Shown here: piece after piece, positions 58,851 through 64,000 of the stretch
Layout: every line of letters begins with the position of its first letter
Numbering within the stretch: position 1 is the first letter of the stretch
Assembly (NCBI RefSeq): GCF_965227365.1
Contig: NZ_OZ245754.1
Span: 1,984,001-2,048,000 of the forward strand
Origin: Hwanghaeella sp965227365
Lineage (GTDB): Bacteria; Pseudomonadota; Alphaproteobacteria; UBA8366; Aestuariispiraceae
Length of the DNA stretch: 64,000 nucleotides
Reading direction: 5' to 3'
Made by a program: the position numbers and the translations under genes
Notes under the pieces: generated by a model
Seen by the model: the letters and a program-made list of their open reading frames with translations, nothing else
Database searches by the model: none
Told to the model about the DNA's origin: nothing

Positions 58851-60191
58851 CTATCGTCGCAGGAAGGCCGGCAACTGGTCGCTTTGGCCGAAGGGAACTT
58901 TCAGCTCCTCCAATTCGCCGATCTCGTGATCGTCTCGGCCGCGGCGAGACCTTCGGTTATCCCGTTCCGGCTTGCCGCGGGAGCGGTCCGTCTTGCCTTC
59001 GGAGCGGCTTCTGGACTCACGGCGCGGCGCGGTCTGTTCAGGTTCTTCCTCGCGCGGCGCCGAGCCTTCGATTTCCAGTTCCGGAATGTCCTTGCCAACG
59101 ATCTTCTTCACCGCGGCCCAAAGCTTGTCGTCGTCCTTGGTAACGAAAGTGATGGACTTGCCCTGACGTCCAGCACGTCCGGTCCGCCCGATCCGATGAA
59201 CATAATCTTCCGCGTTGTTCGGGACATCGACATTGAAGACATGACTGACCGTCGCGATGTCCAAGCCGCGCGCGGCGACATCCGAACAGATCAACAGCGA
59301 GACTTCGCCGGTGCGGAACTTCTCCAGCCATTCCATCCGCTTGTACTGGTCCATGTCGCCATGCAGGGCACCGACGGGATAGCCCGACTTCTGCAGACTG
59401 GCGAATAGGTCCGCGACTTCACGCTTTCGGTTACAGAAAATAAGCGCGTTCTTCAACGAGTCGCCTTCGCGATCGATCAGGGACCGAAGCATTTTGCGTT
59501 TGCTGCGCGGCTGCACGGTGACGAAAGCCTGTTCCACGGTGTCCGCGGTGGAGGAGGGCGGGTCGACAGCCATCTCCTTCGGATTCATCAGGAACTTGTC
59601 CGCCAGTTTCTTGATCTCCGGCGGCATGGTCGCGGAGAACATCAGGGTTTGCCGTATGGTCGGCATCAGGCCGACGATGCGCTCGACATCGGGAATGAAG
59701 CCCATGTCCAACATGCGGTCGGCTTCGTCGATCACCAATACCTTGGTATCGGTCAGAATGACCTTCCCGCGTTCGCAGTGGTCGAGAAGTCGGCCAGGCG
59801 TCGCGATCAGAACGTCGACACCGCGATCCAGCAGTTTTTCCTGCTCGGTGAAGGACACCCCGCCAATCAAAAGCGCCATGGTCAGCTTGTTGTACTTGCC
59901 ATAGGTGTCGAAGTTTTCTGCGACTTGAGCGGCCAGTTCGCGCGTCGGCTCCAGAATAACCGAACGGGGCATGCGTGCCCGTGCGCGTCCCTGTGCCAGA
60001 ATGTCGATCATCGGCAAGGTGAAGGATGCGGTCTTGCCGGTGCCGGTTTGCGCACAGCCGAGAATGTCGCGTCCCATCAGGACGTAGGGAATGGCTTTCT
60101 GTTGAATCGGGGTCGGCTTTTCGTAACCCGCGTCGGCCACGGCGCGGAGGATGCCTTCGCCCAGGCCCAAATCGGCAAATGTTTCTGTCAT
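58851..60191 (-). CDS. DEAD-box RNA helicase (RhlE-like)
   Basis: An ATP-dependent RNA helicase of 446 residues. Q motif: YEKPTPIQQKAIPYVLMGRD near residue 23. Motif I: AQTGTGKTASF. Ia: PTRELAAQ. Motif II: VIDEADRML. Motif III: FSATMPPEI. Motif V: DVAARGLDI. Motif VI: HRIGRTGRAG. After residue 370 comes a basic Arg/Glu/Ser-rich tail (RRESRSRSEGKTDRSRGKPE region) that binds RNA. RhlE-type helicases act in ribosome assembly and RNA turnover, often in the cold. It is 22 bases upstream of the amber-interrupted small gene. Confidence 0.95.
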   Translation of the reverse strand: MTETFADLGLGEGILRAVADAGYEKPTPIQQKAIPYVLMGRDILGCAQTGTGKTASFTLPMIDILAQGRARARMPRSVILEPTRELAAQVAENFDTYGKYNKLTMALLIGGVSFTEQEKLLDRGVDVLIATPGRLLDHCERGKVILTDTKVLVIDEADRMLDMGFIPDVERIVGLMPTIRQTLMFSATMPPEIKKLADKFLMNPKEMAVDPPSSTADTVEQAFVTVQPRSKRKMLRSLIDREGDSLKNALIFCNRKREVADLFASLQKSGYPVGALHGDMDQYKRMEWLEKFRTGEVSLLICSDVAARGLDIATVSHVFNVDVPNNAEDYVHRIGRTGRAGRQGKSITFVTKDDDKLWAAVKKIVGKDIPELEIEGSAPREEEPEQTAPRRESRSRSEGKTDRSRGKPERDNRRSRRGRDDHEIGELEELKVPFGQSDQLPAFLRR

Positions 60192-60406
60192 GCTGTCCTT
60201 AAAGAGGGGGCGGCGCCTGCAACGAACGCAAGTCCCTATAAAAATCGGTCCCCATGTAATGCCGGATACAATCCCGCAAGAAGTGTGGCGATCATAGTGT
60301 TGCAGTGCAGAATGTCAATGGTTCTGCGGGTTTGCGGGCTGTGAATTGCAGAAACGCTGCATCGGCGGCTATTTTTGTCATCCCCTCGATTGTGGAGATC
60401 CCCAGC

Positions 60407-60949
60407 ATGCTGCTATCAGCCGAAGAATCCCAGGTTCTGATCGTCGACATTCAAGGTCGCCTGATGCCGGCCATGGACGGTCCGGAACGTGTCGTCGAGA
60501 GAACGGCCATCGTGACACAGGCGGCCCGTCGGCTCGGTATTCCTGTATCGGCGTCGCGGCAGTATCCAATAGGTCTGGGGCCATTGGTGCCGGAAATCGA
60601 GGCGCTTCTGGAAGAAGGGGAAACGCTGGACAAGACCGCCTTCAGTTGCGCCGCAGACTCCGGTCTCGCCGGGCATGTCGCGGGAAAGAACAGGAAACAG
60701 ATCGTAATCTGCGGGGTCGAAACGCATGTCTGCGTTTTGCAGACAGCCTTTGGGTTCCTGGCGCAAGGCCTGAACCCTTATGTCGTGATCGATGCCTGTT
60801 CCAGTCGCAAGGCCGGGGATAAGTCCGCGGCAATCGATCGGATGCGGTCGTCCGGCATCCATATCGTCACGTCCGAGATGGTATGCTTCGAATGGATGGG
60901 GGAGGCAGGGACGGACGCCTTCAAGGATATCTCGAAACTGATCAAGTAA
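60407..60949 (+). CDS. Isochorismatase-like cysteine hydrolase
   Basis: A protein of 180 residues in the isochorismatase-like superfamily, close in style to YcaC. The catalytic triad is visible: Asp in VLIVDIQGRLMPAM near residue 14, Lys in LDKTAFSCAADS near 80, Cys in ICGVETHVCVLQTAFGFLAQ near 115, with the usual cis-peptide region before it. Substrates in this family are amides and imides and cannot be named here. The ATG at 60407 (GGAG about 9 bases upstream) starts the protein just before the first motif. Confidence 0.88.
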   Translation: MLLSAEESQVLIVDIQGRLMPAMDGPERVVERTAIVTQAARRLGIPVSASRQYPIGLGPLVPEIEALLEEGETLDKTAFSCAADSGLAGHVAGKNRKQIVICGVETHVCVLQTAFGFLAQGLNPYVVIDACSSRKAGDKSAAIDRMRSSGIHIVTSEMVCFEWMGEAGTDAFKDISKLIK

Positions 60950-61027
60950 GTTTACGCGCAGACCGGGTCTGAATAATCACAACAAACGGGCACTAAGCGC
61001 CCGTGCCGCGGGAAGGAAACTGGTTTA

Positions 61028-61723
61028 ATGATCGATTTGGTGCTGGTGCCAGGGCATCTGTGCAACGCCACGCTTTGGGAACATCAGGTGTCCGGCTTGG
61101 AGGGGCTCGCGCGGTCCACCATCGCCGATGTTACCGCAGACGATAGTTTGGCGGGGATGGCCGCTCGTCTGCTCAGCAAAGCGCCCCCGCGGTTCTCCCT
61201 GGCCGGCCTTTCCATGGGGGGCATGGTCTGTATGGAGGTCATGAGACAGGCGCCGGAACGGGTCGAGCGTTTGGCCCTTCTGGACACAAATCCAGGAGCG
61301 GACAATGCGGAACGTGCAGCGCAACGGCGCCGGATGTTGGATCGTTTCAATGCGGGTGAAGTTGATACATTGGTTCAGGAATTCCTGGAACTCGTCGTGC
61401 CGCCAAATCGGTTGGACGAGGACTCTTTGATCCGCCCTATGCGCGCCATGATGAAGGACGTTGCGGAAAAGGCTTTTCCGGCCCAAGTGAAGGCGTTGAT
61501 CGAACGGCAGGATAGCCGGGCCGACATGCCCGATTATGATCTGCCGGTCTCACTCATCTGCGGGCGCCAGGACAAACTGACGCCTTTGGCCTTTCATGAG
61601 GAGATGGCGGGCTTGATTCCCGGCGCGGACCTGACGGTTATCGAGGATTGTGCCCATATGTCGACCATGGAACGGCCGGACACCGTCAACGAGGCTCTTC
61701 GTGGTTGGCTCAAGCGCGGTTAA
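61028..61723 (+). CDS. Alpha/beta-hydrolase
   Basis: A small hydrolase of 231 residues. The oxyanion region is LVPGHLCNATLWEHQ near residue 6, the nucleophile Ser is in FSLAGLSMGGMVCMEVMRQA near 60, the acid in ICGRQDKLTPLAFHEEM near 178, and the His in VIEDCAHMSTMERPDTVNEA near 205. This fits MhpC/BioH-type esterases. AAGGA is 10 bases before the ATG. Its stop overlaps the stop of the convergent lipoprotein gene by four bases (GGTTAATAACC). Confidence 0.88.
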   Translation: MIDLVLVPGHLCNATLWEHQVSGLEGLARSTIADVTADDSLAGMAARLLSKAPPRFSLAGLSMGGMVCMEVMRQAPERVERLALLDTNPGADNAERAAQRRRMLDRFNAGEVDTLVQEFLELVVPPNRLDEDSLIRPMRAMMKDVAEKAFPAQVKALIERQDSRADMPDYDLPVSLICGRQDKLTPLAFHEEMAGLIPGADLTVIEDCAHMSTMERPDTVNEALRGWLKRG

Positions 61724-62322
61724 TAACCCAAAATATCCAGCAGTCGGCGAGTCTCCTCGCGCTGATCGTCGTCGTAGAGCGGATGCGGGCGCGGCAGCAA
61801 TCGTCGGGTGACTTCGGCCAGCATGTTCTGGAATGCGGGGTCGTTGACGGTTGCCGGGCGGGGCATGCGGGCGCGCACGGAACTGACGAAACTGTTCCGT
61901 TTGCAATAAACCATGACCATGTGCAGGCGGTCGGTCTCAGTCTCCGTCTGGGCCGTCGACGTTCCGGTTTGTCCGGTTTCGTCGGGAAGATAGTCCCGAC
62001 AATACCCATACCCGTCATCCGAGGGCCGCATGTCGAAGGCGATGATGATCTTGGTCTGTTTCGGGGTCAGGGGGCCGGGCTCGGCGGTAAAGGCGATGCG
62101 GGTACCACGGTTCTTGCCACGCATTGAAAGAGCTATATCACGCGCTGTAGCTTTTTTATCCTCAAACGGTGTATTGATCACCTCAACGGCCATTTCCTTG
62201 TCGCCGTTGTAGTATTGCAGTTCTCCGAAATCGTAACCGGGGTGGTAGCGTTCGCCATAGACCATGTAGGATGCGCGCGTGCCGGCGCAGCCGGCGAGAA
62301 GAAGTATTCCCGCCAGCCACAC
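61720..62322 (-). CDS. Tandem lipoprotein 1, unknown function
   Basis: About 200 residues with lipobox LLLAGC near the start. It shares a frame with the next two genes: YMVYGERYHPGYDFGELQYY, NGDKEMAVEVINTPF, SMRGKNRGTRIAFTAEPG, TKIIIAFD, then two Cys segments (GYGYCRDY and MVYCKRNSF) and NDPAFQNMLAEVTRRLLPRP. The GTG at 62322 gives a signal peptide with no positive charge. Upstream in-frame codons up to 62364 would add CRLRLSIAV before the hydrophobic run, but contain only ATA or ATC as possible starts. No family is recognised. A surface or periplasmic role follows from the lipobox. Confidence 0.7.
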   Translation of the reverse strand: MWLAGILLLAGCAGTRASYMVYGERYHPGYDFGELQYYNGDKEMAVEVINTPFEDKKATARDIALSMRGKNRGTRIAFTAEPGPLTPKQTKIIIAFDMRPSDDGYGYCRDYLPDETGQTGTSTAQTETETDRLHMVMVYCKRNSFVSSVRARMPRPATVNDPAFQNMLAEVTRRLLPRPHPLYDDDQREETRRLLDILGY

Positions 62323-62402
62323 TGCGATCGATAACCGTAGTCGGCATGTATGAGTGATGGCTATCTACCGTCCCCGCGTAAGGCCGTATTCATGTCCGAC
62401 GG

Positions 62403-62990
62403 TCAGGAACTGACGCGCTTCTTACGCCCGCGATTCTCGTTGAACGGGTCCTGAAGCGGGATCACCAGTTTCGTTGCCAGTGCCAGCATGCTCTTGAACG
62501 TTGGATCATCGACATTCCGTGTGGTCGGCATCTCACCGCGGACAGAACTCATGAATTTGTCATGTTTGCAGTAGATCATGAGCATACGCATGTGTTCGTC
62601 GTCGGGTTTGGCGCTCGGCGTTACCGGATTATTGCCGCAATAGGACGCCCCGGCATCGGAACTATCCGTTCCGAAGGCGACGATGATCTTCGTTTCATCC
62701 GGTGTCACCGGGCCCGGATGTGCTGTGAATTCAATCCGTGCGCCTTGGTTCTTGCCGCGCATGGCGGATGCGATGCGGTCATCGGCATCGGGTTGGGTGA
62801 AGGGCTGATTCACGACCTCCACAGCCATTTGCTTGTCATTGTTGTAATATTGGAGGTCACCGAACTGGTATTTAGGGGAGAAGCGTTCGCCGTAAATCTT
62901 ATAGGGGGCGATCCCAACCGCACCGCCGGCAGCGCATGCCGTCAGACCCGCGGCGGCTAAAGACAGAGTAATCGTTTTCATCGAAGTCAT
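62403..62990 (-). CDS. Tandem lipoprotein 2, unknown function
   Basis: A lipoprotein of 195 residues. Start ATG at 62990 with GAGG 8 bases upstream; signal MTSMKTITLSLAAAGLTAC, with Cys 19 the lipid site. The core repeats that of its neighbours: YKIYGERFSPKYQFGDLQYY, NNDKQMAVEVVNQPFTQPDA, DDRIASAMRGKNQGARIEFT, TKIIVAFG. Cys residues in GASYCGNN and MIYCKHDKF are conserved with lipoprotein 1. Identity to lipoprotein 1 looks near half over the core. The C-terminus is basic (NRGRKKRVSS). Function unknown. Confidence 0.75.
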   Translation of the reverse strand: MTSMKTITLSLAAAGLTACAAGGAVGIAPYKIYGERFSPKYQFGDLQYYNNDKQMAVEVVNQPFTQPDADDRIASAMRGKNQGARIEFTAHPGPVTPDETKIIVAFGTDSSDAGASYCGNNPVTPSAKPDDEHMRMLMIYCKHDKFMSSVRGEMPTTRNVDDPTFKSMLALATKLVIPLQDPFNENRGRKKRVSS

Positions 62991-63013
62991 CGAAAGGCCT
63001 CTTCGGTTCGGGA

Positions 63014-63035
63014 CGGCGGTTCCCCCAAACCGCCG
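63014..63035. terminator. Hairpin between lipoproteins 3 and 2
   Basis: CGGCGGTT (63014-63021) and AACCGCCG (63028-63035) form an 8-bp stem with a 6-base loop, located 35 bases after the stop of lipoprotein 3 on the minus strand. There is no U-tract, so it may slow RNA polymerase or stabilise the message rather than terminate fully. Confidence 0.4.
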
Positions 63036-63069
63036 AGCCCAAATTTCCCCCGATTGACGGACCGGAAGG

Positions 63070-63591
63070 TCAGCTGTTTCCGCTGCCCTGCTTCTTCGTG
63101 AAAACTTCCGGCAACAATTCATGGGTTCCGCGTGCCAGCAGGTTTTCCACCGAACTGGCCGATGCGCGCAGCGAGGACTTGTCCTGGCCGTTGACGCAGT
63201 AGGACATCAATACCTTGCCCTGGTCACCGCCCGCGCCGGCCTGTCCACCGTCCAGATTGCACGCGGCATAACCGGTCATGGATGATGGCGGATTGAAAAC
63301 AACGACGAATTTGGTGTCGCCGCCGGCATAGTTGCGGTCCGCCGTGAATAGGATCGGGCGGCCGGCATTGTGGCCGCGCATCAGTGACGCAATGCGGTCA
63401 TCCGCATCCGCACCGCTATAGGGATTGTTGTGGACTTCGACAAAGCTCGGTTTGTCTGCGTTGTAGTACTGCATCGAAGCGTAGTTGTAGTCCGCAGCCT
63501 GGTATCGGTTGTGGATCACAACGCCGTCGCCGGTTGCACAGCCGGCCAACACAGCGGAGGCGGCAGCCAAGCCCAAGAGAGCGTGTTTCAT
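63070..63591 (-). CDS. Tandem lipoprotein 3, unknown function
   Basis: A lipoprotein of 173 residues and the first gene of the array. ATG at 63591 with AGGAG about 10 bases upstream; signal MKHALLGLAAASAVLAGC, lipid Cys 18. The shared core is weaker but clear: YQAADYNYASMQYYNADKPS, FVEVHNNPYSGADADDRIAS, LMRGHNAGRPILFTADRNYA, KFVVVFNP. It keeps the two-Cys pattern (YAACNLDGG and MSYCVNGQ), then SSLRASASSVENLLARG. It is the most diverged of the three. The upstream 63592-63815 region holds the promoter area shared with the divergent LysE-type gene. Confidence 0.75.
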   Translation of the reverse strand: MKHALLGLAAASAVLAGCATGDGVVIHNRYQAADYNYASMQYYNADKPSFVEVHNNPYSGADADDRIASLMRGHNAGRPILFTADRNYAGGDTKFVVVFNPPSSMTGYAACNLDGGQAGAGGDQGKVLMSYCVNGQDKSSLRASASSVENLLARGTHELLPEVFTKKQGSGNS

Positions 63592-63815
63592 TCGGTAAAC
63601 TCCTCTAAGACCGGTTCGGAGGATCGAACGCGGTGCTGTTGACAATATGCAATGCCCGGACCGTTCGTCCGAACATGGCTTGCCCCTCCAATGTCCCTTT
63701 AACCCGGCGACTATGCGCCGAATTGCTGTATTAATGTAAGGTCAATTAGATGGGATTTGAATATCTTCCGGCAGAATTTGATTAGGCCGATCCTCGATCG
63801 GATGGGAGATCTTGA

Positions 63816-64000
63816 TGAGCGTTGAATTTCTTTTGACTTCATTGGTGGTGGTTCTGCTGCCTGGTACAGGCGTTCTCTATACCCTTGCCGTCGGTTTGGG
63901 CCAGGGATTCAGGGCAAGTGTTGCGGCGGCGTTCGGCTGCACGCTCGGCATTCTGCCGGCTGCCGTTGCCAGCATTGTCGGTTTGGCCGCGGTTCTTCAC
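63816..64000 (+). CDS. LysE/RhtB-family exporter (3' end outside window)
   Basis: The first 61 codons of a membrane protein are visible and run off the window end. MSVEFLLTSLVVVLLPGTGV, YTLAVGLGQGFRASVAAAFG and CTLGILPAAVASIVGLAAVL have the PG-x-G...G-x2-G glycine spacing and hydrophobic helices of LysE/RhtB amino-acid exporters. GGGAGA lies 5 bases before the ATG at 63816. Because it is cut, the exact subgroup is unknown. Confidence 0.8.

Noticed and set aside
58504..58929. 141-codon plus-strand frame
   Set aside because: It is antisense to the amber-interrupted small gene and the helicase end, and has no family features, whereas the minus strand carries recognisable motifs.
1..64000. tRNA, rRNA, CRISPR or IS elements
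   Set aside because: I looked for TTCGA-type T-arms, regular spaced repeats, transposase motifs and terminal inverted repeats, and saw none I could support by eye; a covariance-model search would be decisive.

Overview
The window looks like a chromosomal segment of a GC-rich alphaproteobacterium, probably of Rhodospirillales type. The reasons are the gene orders argS / SPOR protein / scpA / scpB / tatABC / serS / surE / pcm / LysM-M23 and yajC / secD / secF / Mth938, the short alphaproteobacterial flagellin, ErpA, TrmFO, a DUF3369 response regulator and frequent GTG/TTG starts. I found no rRNA, tRNA, CRISPR array, insertion sequence or prophage. The assignment is inferred from gene content, not from a search.

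Layout. 1-3307: a tight catabolic module of CaiB-type CoA-transferase (cut by the window edge), CitE-type lyase and SAF-domain dehydrogenase. 3324-5100: a VPLPA-CTERM surface protein and an SDR dehydrogenase. 5253-9369: an FMN riboswitch followed by ribE, a ribBA-type gene whose GTP cyclohydrolase II half is degenerate, ribH, nusB and thiL. 9406-20518: accessory genes (REC-DUF3369 regulator, small exported protein, aldo/keto reductase, TPR protein, PLP desulfhydrase-like enzyme, PhyH-like oxygenase, LysR regulator/azoreductase pair, MlrC-like protein, DMT exporter) with two gene remnants, one ilvD-like and one resembling the PhyH-like gene. 20743-23801: GFA protein, xthA, erpA and, divergently, dgt. 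23845-35566: the long housekeeping run from argS to a NlpD-like lipoprotein, with an orphan ABC ATPase inserted and no nagZ. 35757-39941: chemoreceptor, DUF815 ATPase and threonine-dehydratase-like enzyme. 40162-47634: yajC-secDF-Mth938, a REC-like protein, sodB and two squalene/phytoene-synthase-fold proteins. 47793-50100: flagellin and trmFO. 50277-54295: an unknown helical protein, a serine-glyoxylate-type aminotransferase, and a type III polyketide synthase paired with an ICMT-family methyltransferase. 54305-60949: small unknown genes, HD hydrolase, NlpC/P60 protein, histidine phosphatase, CheZ, a stand-alone Lrp/AsnC ligand-binding domain, a small GIGHNGG-motif gene broken by an in-frame amber codon, a DEAD-box helicase and an isochorismatase-like hydrolase. 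61028-64000: an alpha/beta hydrolase, three tandem paralogous lipoproteins of unknown function, and the start of a LysE-type exporter.

How the genes work together. Riboflavin synthesis is under FMN control. TatABC, YajC-SecDF, ErpA and the Mth938 and NDUFAF6-like proteins serve protein export and assembly of respiratory enzymes. Flagellin, chemoreceptor and CheZ point to a motile cell whose other flagellar and chemotaxis genes lie elsewhere. The least explained parts are the three-lipoprotein array, the amber-interrupted gene, the PKS-methyltransferase pair and several structured intergenic segments.
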